Source: Pavlovales sp. CCMP2436 (taxonomy: Eukaryota > Haptophyta > Pavlovophyceae > Pavlovales). From it: 20,257 nt of DNA. The notes below the pieces were generated by a model that made no database searches, had not been told where the DNA came from, and worked only from the letters and a program-made list of their open reading frames with translations. Within the stretch, counting starts at the first letter, position 1. The number at the start of each line of letters is the position of its first letter. The position numbers and the translations under genes were made by a program. The stretch is taken from contig MU631411.1 in assembly GCA_026770615.1 (NCBI GenBank), forward strand, positions 248,728 through 268,984, given 5' to 3'. This document shows positions 7,400 to 15,760 of this stretch, one piece after another.

Positions 7400-9959
7400 C
7401 TGCAAAGATTATAAGCGGCTCAGCATGGTTCAACAGGTGGTGTTGAGTCACTGACTTCGTCGACGCCAGACATGAGTCCTGGCAGATGGCACCTGCAAAT
7501 ATTGAGCGAAAAGTTTATTTTTTTATTTTTATCGATAACGTTAGGACAGGGGGGGAGGGGAGGGAGGTTGTTGGCATGTGTTAGGCCAGAGGGTGTTAGG
7601 CCAGAGGGTGTAGGTTGCTGGGAATACTTGGAGAAGGACGGAGAGACGACGCGGGGAGTAAGATAGCACATGAGACGACCGATGCGCTGACCCTCCCATG
7701 TCATGCCCTTACGCCTTCGGGCTGCAAGTCGTGGGACGTTAAAAGAACTATTATAAAAAAAAGGATATAGGCAACGTCACTTTATGGTAAGGGCGACTGG
7801 CAACTGCTGGAGCCAGGTCTCGGTTGCTGCCGAAATTAAAAACCGTATTTGGTTAAAAACTAGTTTACAGTTTACAGTACTTATCGCATTGGTAATCCCT
7901 TGCCGGTAAGGGATTCACCAGGAACAAAGTCCTGGCCCCAGCAGAGGCAGCACGGCCAGCAAGCGCGCACCTATGTCTGGTTTTAATAATAGTTCTTTCA
8001 ACGTCCCCCGGCTTGCAGCCCGAATAACTAGGCTTGAGACCGAGAGCTTTTTTATTATTTATTTATTTATTTATATACATTATTTATATTGACATCTATT
8101 TTTAAGCGCACCACGAATTCGTTTTGATGCTCGATTTTCATGTGCCGCAGAGCGTCGGACACGTGCAGATGCAGGTTGGACGGTTTCACGCGCGTCAGCT
8201 GCTCCTCGCGAATAACGGAGACACACGCCTCGACCAGACTGGTGTGTTTTAATATTATTGGTATTAATATTAGCGGCTCGGCATGGTTCAACAGGTGGTG
8301 TTCACTCACAGACATGGTCGACGATGACAAAGTCTCGAGCAGAATAAAGGTCAAGGATAGCGGAGACACACGCTTCGACCAGACAGGTGTGTTTTAATAT
8401 TATTGGTATTAAAATTATTTATTAATAACTAATTTGCTTTCCTATGAAGCTAAACTCCAGGCATCTCAATGAGATACGATGGGTTTGTCAAGGGCGCTAA
8501 TATGTGTGAATGTTATTTATGTCAATAATATGTGTCAATAATAAATAAGATTAGCCTGGTGTGATGTAGCACAGAAGGCGGAGAGGGAGAAGAAGGGGTG
8601 TGTGTATGTGGGTGTGTGTGTGGGGGGGGTGGGAGGGGGGGGGGTGAACATCGCACGCTTCAACCGGTCAGTGTTGTTCATAATATTTATTATGATTCGT
8701 ATTATGCTCTCAATCATAATTATTATTAACAATAATAAATATTCATTAAAAATAAATATTCATGAACAATGTTCATATGATTAAGTATTATGCCTTCAAT
8801 CATAAATATTATTAACAATGTCATGCACGCCTAGGCAATGTCGGTAAACACACACACACACACACACAACACAACACACATCAGCATTGACCAGGCTGAT
8901 ATGTTTTGATGTAACACACATCAGCATTGATCGGCTGATACGTTTTGATCGGCTGATATGTTTTGATCGGCTGATATGTTTTGATCGTCATTGAGCTACC
9001 AATCAGACAATCATTTTTGTGTTTTGTTTTGAAGTGCAATTGTGACTCTGGTTCGAGTACGAATGTGTTACAACTCGTGGCAGCAGACTAATTCGAATCC
9101 GGACTAGGCCGAATCCGGGGCAACTGCCAAACAAGGGCAGTTGCAAGATCCCTGGAGTCTAGCCAAATAGGATTAGCGAATTAGTATGTGCACCTGAAAT
9201 CGAGGCGCACTAGGATATTACTCATCATCATAATCTCAGGTGCTGCCTTTGTTTGGCAGTTGCCCCGGATTCGGCCCAGTTCAGATTCGAATTAGTCTGC
9301 TATCGAATTAGTCTGCAAAAAAAAAAAAAAAAAAAAAAAACCTGAAATCGAGACGCACCAGGATCTTAAACTCATAATCTCAGGTGCTTCCTAAGATATT
9401 TAAGCATTGCCTGTATGTAATTTACTAAGAAGCTGAGCCTCATCAACTCAAAAAAGTGCACCTCGGATCGAGTACATTAAAACCTAAAAGTAAAAAAAAA
9501 TGGTAAAATAATAGATACCGTAAATACTAGTTCTATCGAATTATGTAAATACTAGTTCTATCGAATTATCTACGAATCAAATTACGAATCAAGAGGCAAA
9601 CCACCTGTGTGTAAGTTTCTAGTTCAATTCCGTCCCCGGGAGGCTCGCAGTGGACCCGAGCGTTGAAAAACACTCAGATTTAGGGATCCACCCCGGGCAC
9701 ACGGATACCATCCCCACCGCTGATCAGATCAGACATGCACCTTGGATCGAGGCGCACTAGGAGAGTAGGTTTTGTGAAGTATTTTGTTTCCAAGTGTGTG
9801 CAAATAATTAGATTAACGTCTGTCCCCTGACAGGTCTCCACCGGATCCAAGCGTTGAGAACCACTCGGGCTCAGGGACCTTTGCAGAGCACACGGATACC
9901 GTCCCGAAAGACGAAAAAAGTGCACCTTGGATCGAGGCGCAGTGGAGACGATCAATACG

Positions 9960-9996
<37 letters not shown>

Positions 9997-10020
9997 GCAA
10001 GTCGGGGGACGTTAATAGAA

Positions 10021-10054
<34 letters not shown>

Positions 10055-12088
10055 NNNNNNNNNNNNNNNNNNNNNNNNNNNNNNNNNNNNNNNNNNNNNN
10101 NNNNNNNNNNNNNNNNNNNNNNNNNNNNNNNNNNNNNNNNNNNNNNNNNNNNNNNNNNNTGGCATTGGCCTGCATGAATCAAGATGCAGACATCAATCAG
10201 CATTGTGATGATCATTGTTAATGCTGATTGATGAATCGAGATGCAGACATCAAGAGACCGGAGTAAATAAGCCGATCGTGTACCATTTCGTTTCAGTTCC
10301 ACACCACCGGCGCCTAGTTGATTTTGTTTGAGCAGAAAGAATAGAATAGAATAGAATAGTAGAACTTTCAGGACAGTCAGACGCCAGCTTGAATCCCTAT
10401 CAGTAGTAGAATTAGTAATTTATTCCGCTCATTCGACCTCTCATCGACGTCGGTTAATAACGGCGTCACTCTCGCGAGAGAATCCGCCGTGGTAACAGTA
10501 GCAGCTAAATTACTTGCGCACCACCGACGTCTGGCTTTTTTAATAATAATTATTTTTAAATGTTATTTGCGTACCACAGGCGTCTGGTTGATCCGATGTG
10601 CGAGTGCGCGCATCAACTCGGCGGGGTACAGCGAGAAGACGCAGAAGGACCACGCCACGTTGACCACGGCCTGCGGGCTGGTCGTCTCCTCGTGAAGCCG
10701 CGCGGAGAAGTTGCGAGCGATTGCGCGAAAGAGCTGCTCGTTAAATAATAAACAGTCGCAAGAGAAAAAAAAAAAGAAAAAAGGAGCCAAACTCTAACAG
10801 TGTGTTGTTGCTGCACCACTGGGAGACTGGGAGAACGTTTACGGGGCCGGACGATTTTATAGATATTTACACACCGGCCAGTTAGTTTAAAAAGGAGCCA
10901 AAAGGGGGCGGTATCTGGGTGCTCGGGGAGTGGTCCTAAACATGTCCGGGAGACCGTCTCCGAGGACAAACGTCCTAATCAGAAATCTTTTCCTGTGGTA
11001 TCGAGTTCATGGTGCGTGTTAACACAGGTGAAACACAGGTGAAACGAATCCTGGTGAACCTATGAAAAAAAAGGAGCCAAACTCACCTGCTCGTTGCGTA
11101 TGTCCGCCGTCGCGTAGGCCCACGCAACGTTTGAGACGGAGCGCGGCGGGAGCTTCTCGATCTTCCGCTCGAGGTGCTCGGCTGCCGCCTCGAAGAGGCT
11201 GGCGTGCGGCCTTCGCCTCCTGGCCAGGGCCCAGAGCAGCATTGCCAGCTCAAACGGCTTGAATTCGCCAACGCGCAGAAACGCGCGCGCGCCCAGCTCG
11301 TCGAGGAGCTGCGGCGCGGCCACGTTGGAGCGCGCGTAGGCCCAAGCGACGTTTGCGAGCGACTGCGTGCTCACCGGTCCGCTCGTGAGTTTGGCAGGGG
11401 CCACCGTTGCGATCTGGGCGAACAGCGAATCGCAGCGCGCGTTGAGCTTGGCGCACGCCCACGTCAAGATGGAAATGTCCTGCATCGTGAAGCTCGTGAG
11501 CGAGCGGCTCGCGGCCGCGGCGACGGCATCAAGCATCGGCTGGTGCGTGATGCCGAGCTTGGCGCACGCACCCGTCACCAGGCACAGCCCCTGCGGCGTC
11601 AGCTGCGGCGCGAGCATCTGCACCCGCGCCGCGCCGAGGTTTACGATGCCGCGCGCGAGCTCGTCGGGCAGCGCGCTCGAGGCGTGCATCACTGTCGCGA
11701 GCTCGCGCGCGCGCAGGTGCTGGAGCCGCTCCGACACGCGCTGGAGCAGGCGGCGCAGCGAGCATCCGGTCGAGCCGCTAAACATGCGCTCGCGCGCCGG
11801 GCCCTCGGGGATCTGCGCGGCGGCACGACCGACACAGCTGAGCGCATGCGCGAGGTTGATGTCGTCGAATTGCTCGCCGTGGAGGTCCCACGTGACCAGC
11901 ACGTGCCTGTAGTACGGCTCCCCGTCGCGCCTCTTCCCGCTCTCCGTGAGCATCCAGGAGATGTGTTTGCTGGTCAGCCGAGTGGCGCTCGGCGGCGCGA
12001 CCCTCGCCGGGACGGACAGACAGCGAATCACCACCGGAACGGGCAGTCGGCGAGCCATCGCGACGGACTGTCGCCACAGTCGCTGCAT
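7025..12088 (-). CDS. FAST/heptad-repeat and RAP-domain organelle RNA-binding protein, multi-exon
   Basis: This minus-strand gene has at least four exons: 12088-11087, 10733-10575, 8238-8112 and 7399-7025. The protein starts with an Arg/Ala-rich, acid-poor N-terminus that suits mitochondrial or plastid import, continues with several 'S..NVAWAYA' type helical repeats as in FASTK/heptatricopeptide proteins, then a 'SNLHLHVSDALRHMKIEHQNEFV' linker typical of the region before RAP, and ends with a RAP domain. RAP proteins bind and process organellar RNAs and adopt a nuclease-like fold. Exon frames join consistently: intron 1 is phase 0 with GTGAGT donor, and 8112 to 7399 is phase 0. One or more exons between 10575 and 8238 are unresolved because of repeats and an assembly gap, so the exact protein length is unknown (at least about 550 residues). 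Confidence 0.72.
7651..7757 (-). mobile_element. Introner-family copy 1 in RAP gene
   Basis: On the minus strand this shares AACGTCCCACGACTTGCAGC, then CCGAAGGCGTA, GGGTCAGCGCAT and GTCTCATGTGCTATCTTACT with the copies at 13712-13821 (plus) and 19338-19440 (minus). All three lie in introns in the sense orientation of their gene. Confidence 0.78.
7718..8021. mobile_element. MITE-like foldback element with about 40-bp inverted ends
   Basis: The left end (7718-7757, GGGCTGCAAGTCGTGGGACG and on to AACTATTAT) is inverted at 7981-8021 with few mismatches. The terminal sequence is the same as the 5' part of the introner-family copies and of a short copy at 9994-10022. The interior holds a small palindrome (TCCCTTGCCGGTAAGGGA, near 7897-7914) and no ORF. 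This links the introner family to a non-autonomous inverted-repeat transposon. Confidence 0.72.
8112..8238 (-). CDS. RAP-protein penultimate exon: pre-RAP linker
   Basis: The minus strand encodes 'LVEACVSVIREEQLTRV', then 'KPSNLHLHVSDALRHMK' and 'IEHQNEFV'. The last part is the conserved helix-strand that introduces RAP domains ('S.lq..V...L..mgi.h..E'). The acceptor may be CCAG at 8239 or TCGAG at 8229; the donor GTGCGC follows Val at 8112. It joins in phase 0 to the RAP exon. A diverged duplicate of its 5' boundary lies at about 8357-8414. Confidence 0.62.
8214..8414. repeat. Local direct duplication around a RAP-gene splice site
   Basis: About 55 bp at 8214-8267 (CGGAGACACACGCCTCGACC to the TTAATATTATTGGTATTAA tail) recur at 8357-8414 with a few changes. 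A GTGAGT donor lies at 8309-8304 between them, so a short 71-nt intron (8309-8239) or an extra small exon (end at 8310) is possible. Whether the upper copy is coding is unclear. Confidence 0.55.
8415..9082. repeat. AT-rich intron stretch with several tandem repeats
   Basis: No coding is seen. It holds a G-rich/GT-rich patch (8597-8645), a direct repeat (GTATTATG...TCAATCATAA at about 8699-8737 and 8785-8821), an (AC)n run (8850-8880), and an 18-bp tandem repeat TGATCGGCTGATATGTTT with about 3.3 copies at 8928-8987. It is probably part of the large RAP-gene intron. Confidence 0.6.
9083..9300. mobile_element. Second foldback element with about 58-bp inverted arms
   Basis: The left arm 9083-9140 (GCAGACTAATTCGAATCCGG to AACTGCCAAACAAGGGCAG) is inverted at 9243-9300. 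The 100-bp loop contains a tRNA-like 'CACCTGAAATCGAGGCGCAC' block that recurs outside. Such long inverted ends with no ORF fit a MITE. The last 15 bases of the right arm are repeated at 9303-9316, ahead of an A24 run. Confidence 0.75.
9188..9945 (+). repeat. Interspersed 'GCACCT..ATCGAGGCGCAC' repeat family
   Basis: Related blocks occur at about 9190, 9340, 9457, 9736 and 9920. Around the last two there is a longer unit of about 110 bp (starting near 9651 and 9841: GACCCGAGCGTTGA / ATCCAAGCGTTGA, CACACGGATACC, then the block), giving a period of about 190 bp. No protein is evident. It may be a degenerate SINE-like array inside the RAP-gene intron. Confidence 0.5.
9994..10022 (+). repeat. Short copy of the introner/foldback terminal sequence
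   Basis: CTGCAAGTCGGGGGACGTTA and the following AGAACT match the end of the 7718-8021 element. It stands between two long A-runs, next to the assembly gap. Confidence 0.6.
10055..10159. other. Assembly gap (105 N)
   Basis: The gap follows an A-run of more than 30 bases, so it probably reflects collapsed or unsequenced simple repeat. Any reading frame spanning it is meaningless. It lies inside the RAP-gene intron, so a missing exon here cannot be excluded. Confidence 0.95.
10160..10405. repeat. Palindrome, pentanucleotide satellite and 33-bp repeat copy 2
   Basis: AATC(A/G)AGATGCAGACATCAA is directly repeated (about 10178 and 10235) and encloses an inverted repeat ATCAATCAGCATT / AATGCTGATTGAT. 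An (AGAAT)n run lies at 10337-10360. The dispersed ACAGTCAGACGCCAGCTTGA repeat is at 10373-10405. No coding is seen. Confidence 0.65.
10575..10733 (-). CDS. RAP-protein exon 2: one heptad repeat
   Basis: This exon encodes 53 residues, beginning 'LFRAIARNFSARLHEE' and containing 'AVVNVAWSFCVFSL', which matches the repeats in exon 1. It follows acceptor AACGAGCAG and is in phase 0 with exon 1. The donor is most likely GTACGC at 10574-10569, also phase 0. A look-alike of the exon end (GACGTCGGTGGTGCGCAAG) occurs 55 bp further on in the intron, so the exact donor is uncertain. Confidence 0.7.
10734..11086 (-). other. RAP-gene intron 1, flanked by 9-bp direct repeats
   Basis: This 353-nt intron starts GTGAGT and ends in AG. 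The nine bases AACGAGCAG stand at the end of exon 1 (11095-11087) and again at the intron's 3' end (10742-10734), like a target-site duplication that provided the acceptor. Inside, GAGTTTGGCTCC followed by T-runs occurs at both ends (about 11083-11064 and 10796-10775), with a third partial copy near 10890. Confidence 0.7.
11087..12088 (-). CDS. RAP-protein exon 1: transit peptide and heptad repeats
   Basis: The exon encodes 334 residues from Met at 12088 to 'DIRNEQ'. The first 30 or so residues (MQRLWRQSVAMARRLPV and on) lack acidic residues and are Arg-rich, as organelle presequences are. Helical repeats are visible as 'DISILTWACAKL', 'SLANVAWAYAR', 'ELAMLLWALAR' and 'SVSNVAWAYATA', the wording of FASTK/OPR-like repeats. 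It ends at CAG with donor GTGAGT at 11086-11081. Upstream in-frame alternatives are not evident; the Met at 12088 opens the ORF. The gene faces away from the sulfotransferase gene. Confidence 0.8.
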
Positions 12089-12548
12089 CCCGTGCGGCCC
12101 CGCCCGGCACCAAAGCGGACGCTGCTCACACGCAACTCACGCCCGCAAAGAGCGTTTTTTTTTTTTTTTTAGCAGAGTCACCCTGTCCGGCTAGAGACCC
12201 ATACTGGAAATCGTGGCCAAGGGAAAGAAATAGCAATCGCCCGCAAAAAAAAAAAAAAAAAAAATCGGACCAAGCGATGGCACGATCCGCTACGGTCGGA
12301 GGAGACGCCGTGAAAACTCTGGTATTGGAGGGCCTGGTTGGACGTGCTGATTTTTAAAAGCGGCGTCTCGAGCCTAAGGGCGGAGGCGGCGCTGCGGGCG
12401 GGACGGGGCCAAGCTAAGGCGAGCACGCGCGGCACGAGAGGCTGGCAAGCGGAGGGTGCGCGGCCAAGCTGAGGCGAGCACGCGCGGCACGAGAGGCGGG
12501 CAAGCGGAGGGCGCGCGGCCGCGAAGCTCGCCGCAGCCTGGGCTGGGC
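12089..12548. promoter_or_regulatory. Divergent intergenic region with 55-bp tandem repeat
   Basis: The RAP gene starts at 12088 on the minus strand and the sulfotransferase at 12549 on the plus strand, so the 460 bp between must hold both promoters. It has a T-run (12156-12169), an A-run (12245-12264) and a GC-rich tandem repeat of 55 bp (12407-12461 and 12462-12516, starting GGCCAAGCT, with the start of a third copy). No TATA box is obvious near either start. Confidence 0.55.
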
Positions 12549-13219
12549 ATGGCGACCTCCCGGACGGTCGTTCTGCTGTGCGTCTGCACCGCGCTGCTAG
12601 GGTCGGCCGCCAAGCCGCACGCCGGCACGGTGGACCAGCGCTTCGCCGCCCTTCGTGCCCGCGGCGGCGAGAAGTGCTACGCCGCCTTCCTCTTCCACGT
12701 CGAGAAGTGCGCGGGCACGACCTTCCGCAAGCACTTCGAACGCCTCCCGGGCGTCGCAAACTTCCGGCAGGGGACCGTCGTCTTCCTGCGGCGCGACGCC
12801 AGCCTACCGCTGGTGCGGCACGAGCGCTGCTCCGCCGAGCGCTCCTGGTTTAGGGAGGAGAATTCGTGCACGTGGGACCAACTGGTGTGCGACCTCGAGG
12901 AGCACCCGCCGGGCGGAGGTTTTTATTTATTTATTTATTTACCATCATTATTATTATATCATCATCATCATCATCATCATCATCATTATCATCATCATCA
13001 TTATCATTATTAGGCGAGGCGCGGCGGCACGTCTTCGTCGAGCTGGCCGCGATGACGTCCGCGACCGCACGCCGCCCCAACCTCGAGCACATCATCCACG
13101 GCATCGAGCGCGTGCGGGCGACATGGCAGCCGCGCGGGTGCATATATGTATACATATATACAATTATACATATATATTCTATTTACACACACACACACAC
13201 ACACACGAATATATATATT

Positions 13220-13255
<36 letters not shown>

Positions 13256-14343
13256 CATATATTTGTATTGATATAGGTGCGAGGTGGTGCTATTCGGCCT
13301 TCTCCGCGAGCCGGTCAGCCACCTGCTCGCCACCTACAACTACTTTGTCACCAATGAACAAGGACGCATGCCCGGCCGCTTCGGGCGCAGCTTCGGCGAG
13401 TGGACCGGCAGCCGGCACGTGCACAACCTGCAGTCGCGCCTCCTCGAGGGCGAGCCGGTGATACGCATCGAGGTGGACCCCCTCGTCCGCTCGAGCCGCA
13501 CCCGAGCGCAGCGCCTCGGCCTCGGCCTCCCGCGTAGCGAAAACGGCAGCGGCGGCAGCAACGAGCATCACCTGCCGCGCTACGCGCAGCTGTACAGCAC
13601 GATGCCTGCTGACGTGCACGCGCGGCAGCCGCGGCTGCTCGAGACGTTGGCCAGGTTCGACCTGCTTGCACCGATGGGGTGTTTCGACGAGGTCTATTTT
13701 TTTTTTTTTTTTAGCAATATTCCTTTTAACCTCCCCCGACTTACAGCCCGAAGGCGTACGGGAATGACATGGAGGGTCAGCGCATCAGTCGTCTCATGTG
13801 CTATCTTACTCCCTGCGTCAGGTCTGGTTTCTACTCGCGAGGCGCCTCGGGCTACGCAACCTCCGCTACCACATGCACAACCAGGCCAATTTCACGCGGA
13901 TGCAGCGGCAGAAGTTGGAGGCTAGAGGGAAGTTGGGGGATCGGCAGAAGCTGCGTAGGCCCGACGCGATGCTTGTGAAGCCACCCTGGGTGCTTTCGCT
14001 CGACGTGCAGCAGGCGGAGTGGCTGTGGCGCGAGAAGCTCTCAGCAGACGTCAGCCTGTACGCGAACGTTTCCGCAGCCTGGGGGCGCTTCACCGCGTCG
14101 CTGGACGCGCCGACTCGGCGGGACATGGCAGAGTTCGTGCGGCTGATGAGCGCGGCCCGCGAGGAGCAGATGCTCTCCGAGAACAAAGTGGTTGAGCTAT
14201 GGAACCAACGAGAGCGCAGCCCAAACGCGACGAGTAAGCTGGCGCAGTGGAAGCTGCTCTGGAAGCTCAGGTCTCGAGTGAAGGACTCGCTCGTCGATTC
14301 GGCGCCGGGCTCCGCGGTCCCAGTTTTCCATGGACCCAGATGA
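12549..14343 (+). CDS. PAPS-dependent sulfotransferase-like protein, four exons
   Basis: Exons 12549-12918, 13014-13137, 13277-13691 and 13822-14343 join into one frame of 476 codons plus TGA. The N-terminus (MATSRTVVLLCVCTALLGSA) is a signal peptide or signal anchor, so the protein is secreted or in the Golgi lumen. Residues about 50-63, 'HVEKCAGTTFRKHF', match the 5'-phosphosulfate loop of carbohydrate sulfotransferases, and 'LLREPVSHLLATYNYF' at about 173-188 matches the 3'-phosphate motif. 'FDLLAPMGCFDE' and the helix after intron 3 resemble the C-terminal part of heparan 2-O-sulfotransferase-type enzymes. The likely reaction is transfer of sulfate from PAPS to a cell-surface or secreted polysaccharide; the acceptor is unknown. 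All introns are GT-AG, and phases (1, 2, 0) are consistent. Sequons (NAT, NVS, NFT) are present near the C-terminus. Confidence 0.8.
12919..13013 (+). other. Sulfotransferase intron 1, TCA-repeat intron
   Basis: 95 nt, GTTTTTATTT at the start and TTATTAG at the end. Its middle is a TTTA run followed by a long (ATC)n microsatellite, so it is almost wholly simple sequence. Phase 1 join gives 'PPGGGEARRHVF'. Confidence 0.8.
13138..13276 (+). other. Sulfotransferase intron 2, (TA)n/(AC)n intron
   Basis: 139 nt, from GTGCATATATG to TTGATATAG. It consists mainly of TA dinucleotides with an (AC)n run. GGTGC stands at the donor and again at the acceptor. The phase 2 join gives 'WQPRGCEVVLFG'. Confidence 0.8.
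13692..13821 (+). mobile_element. Sulfotransferase intron 3: introner-family copy 2
   Basis: 130 nt. After GTCTA and a T-run it carries CCTCCCCCGACTTACAGCCC, GAAGGCGTACGGG, GGGTCAGCGCATCAG and GTCTCATGTGCTATCTTACT, shared with the copies at 7651-7757 and 19338-19440. AGGTCT occurs at both exon-intron junctions (13690-13695 and 13820-13825), a possible 6-bp target duplication. The whole intron is essentially the element. Confidence 0.8.
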
Positions 14344-15222
14344 GTCAGACTCGAGATTGACTTTGTGGCGTGTTGGGTGTTGGGCGTTAAGAGTACACAG
14401 TAGTTCGTTGATCAAGCCCCAGGCGCCTAGCCGGCAGGCCCCCCTTAAAAAAAAAATTGGGGTCTATTTTAACCGTTTTAGGGTCTAAATTTGCAATATC
14501 CCATGTTGCACATGCGCTACGCGCGGTCGGCATACGGCTGACCGCCCAAAGAATCAAGTATTCAAGTTTGGAATAAAGTCCACGTTAGTACTATATAGCA
14601 AGTCTAGTCCACCCTTGTAAAATAACTTGAAACCGGGATTCTTAAAGCTAGAGGCGTCTTCAAGGACGACTGTTCTGGAAGTTGTGCTGGTCTGCAAGCG
14701 TTGCGTCGCCCATTGCCATTTGCCTGCTGCGTACGCGTGCCAAAAGCCAAAGGCTGACCAACTTAAACTAAAATCTAGATATATACAACTGTAATCATTT
14801 ACTGTAACTAAGTAATAGACCAAGCTGCAGGGCTCATATCTCAGCCTGTTAGCACAGCTACCTCCAATGCCCGTTTGGCGTTGGTAGGTCGGACTCGTCG
14901 GAGGCCTAAGCTGAGCCATGAAGGCAAAAGTCTGCTCCGCAGGCTCCGAGTCCGGGACGCGGCGAGCTGAGCTGCCGAACGAGGACTTCTGAACGGGAAA
15001 GTACAGGGTAGCGAGCGCTAGAAAGCAGAACGGAAACGTATATGGTAGTTAATGGGCTGTGGCGAACCAGTTCTGCAGGGTGGTCAGCGTCTAGTCGCAG
15101 CTCGCTCGAGCTCTCTCGAGTTCCGAGATTCCCCATTTGAATGCTATCTGCTGGACTGCAGAGCGTCGGGGCATGCAGACTCTGCGCTGCAGGGGAATGA
15201 GGGCCCATTCGTCACCTGCGCC
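14344..15222. other. Intergenic region, no gene recognised
   Basis: The region follows the sulfotransferase stop and should hold the 3' ends of that gene and of the convergent SNARE gene. It has an A-run (14447-14456), an 8-bp-stem hairpin (CCAATGCCCGTTTGGCGTTGG, about 14857-14877) and short open frames with no family resemblance. I see no RNA gene. Confidence 0.6.
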
Positions 15223-15591
15223 TCATTCGTCGTTGATAATGAGCCAGAAGAGGACGATCAGCACCACGGAGAGGAAGCAGATTGTGCAGTACTTGCCGCT
15301 GTCCGAGCCGCTCGCTAACACCTTCAGCTTTTTGTGCAGGCTGGAGATGCTCGACTCGGTTTTGTCGATATGCTCGTCTAGCTCCTCGATCATCCGGTTC
15401 TGCGTGTCCAGCTCCTCGTTGATCGTGAGCGCCATCTGCCCCATGCGGTTGATGCCGCCCTGCAGCGAATGCAGCGTCTGGTCTTGCTCCTGCATCAGCA
15501 GCTGCTGGCTCTCGCTCTCGCTACGATAGAACGACTCGCCCTCGTCATCGGCGTACGGCTTCCGAGCCTTGCGGTTCGAGAAGTCGACCAT
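15223..15591 (-). CDS. Qc-SNARE (syntaxin-8/syntaxin-6 type), short form
   Basis: The protein has 122 residues from Met at 15591 to TGA at 15225-15223. Residues 34-92 form an uninterrupted SNARE heptad helix: 'MEQ'-like start, 'GINRMGQMALTINEELDTQN' and 'MIEELDEHIDKTESSISSLHK', with the central-layer Gln at about residue 64. A single C-terminal membrane anchor follows (YCTICFLSVVLIVLFWLII, residues 101-119) with a two- to three-residue lumenal tail. It would act in membrane fusion in the endosomal/Golgi system. The wording is nearest to syntaxin 8 and 6, but there is no N-terminal regulatory domain, so the length is nearer to Bet1/Sft1. The frame is open upstream to 15774, but that part is Arg/Ala-rich and overlaps the divergent promoter, so I start at MVDF. 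Confidence 0.85.
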   Translation of the reverse strand: MVDFSNRKARKPYADDEGESFYRSESESQQLLMQEQDQTLHSLQGGINRMGQMALTINEELDTQNRMIEELDEHIDKTESSISSLHKKLKVLASGSDSGKYCTICFLSVVLIVLFWLIINDE

Positions 15592-15760
15592 CCCCCCCAC
15601 CCCTCCACGCAACCCTGGCGCCTGAGCGCGGCCCCGGTGTGCGGCGGCCTCCAACCAGCTCCGACCGCTGAACGCGGGCGGCAGCGGATTTTCCGAACCC
15701 GCTGCTGCTCGTGCTCTCGCTCGCGAAATCACAACCTCGCGGCCTCGGACGTGCCTCCGG
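15592..15760. promoter_or_regulatory. Compact divergent promoter, SNARE/FKBP
   Basis: Only 169 bp separate the two start codons, and the region is GC-rich without a TATA box. It must contain both transcription starts and 5' UTRs if both start choices are right. Confidence 0.45.

Larger units (their letters stand above)
7400..8111 (-). other. Last RAP-gene intron, built of repeats
   Basis: The intron between the linker and RAP exons is 712 nt. It contains a foldback element (7718-8021), an introner-family copy (7651-7757), a G-rich patch with a doubled GTTAGGCCAGAGGGT (about 7581-7611), and a 3' part (7414-7444) that is nearly the same as 8272-8302 upstream. The acceptor string TTTGCAGGTGCC is present at 7406-7395 and again at 7499-7488. 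Confidence 0.6.

Noticed and set aside
8928..8987. Regular short repeats as a CRISPR array
   Set aside because: The 18-bp units are contiguous with no spacers, and the DNA is eukaryotic.
9680..10302. Open frames running through the N block with poly-Phe or poly-Lys
   Set aside because: They only bridge homopolymers and unknown bases.
12178..12759. 193-codon minus-strand frame upstream of the sulfotransferase
   Set aside because: It overlaps the signal peptide exon antisense and the tandem repeat, and is Arg-rich low complexity.
14554..14919. 121-codon minus-strand frame in the intergenic region
   Set aside because: No family resemblance, AT-rich unlike the coding exons, and no splice context.
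14825..14925. tRNA-like sequence with GGGCTCA and TGAGCC ends
   Set aside because: The D-stem does not pair and the B-box is poor; the central part is better explained by an 8-bp hairpin.
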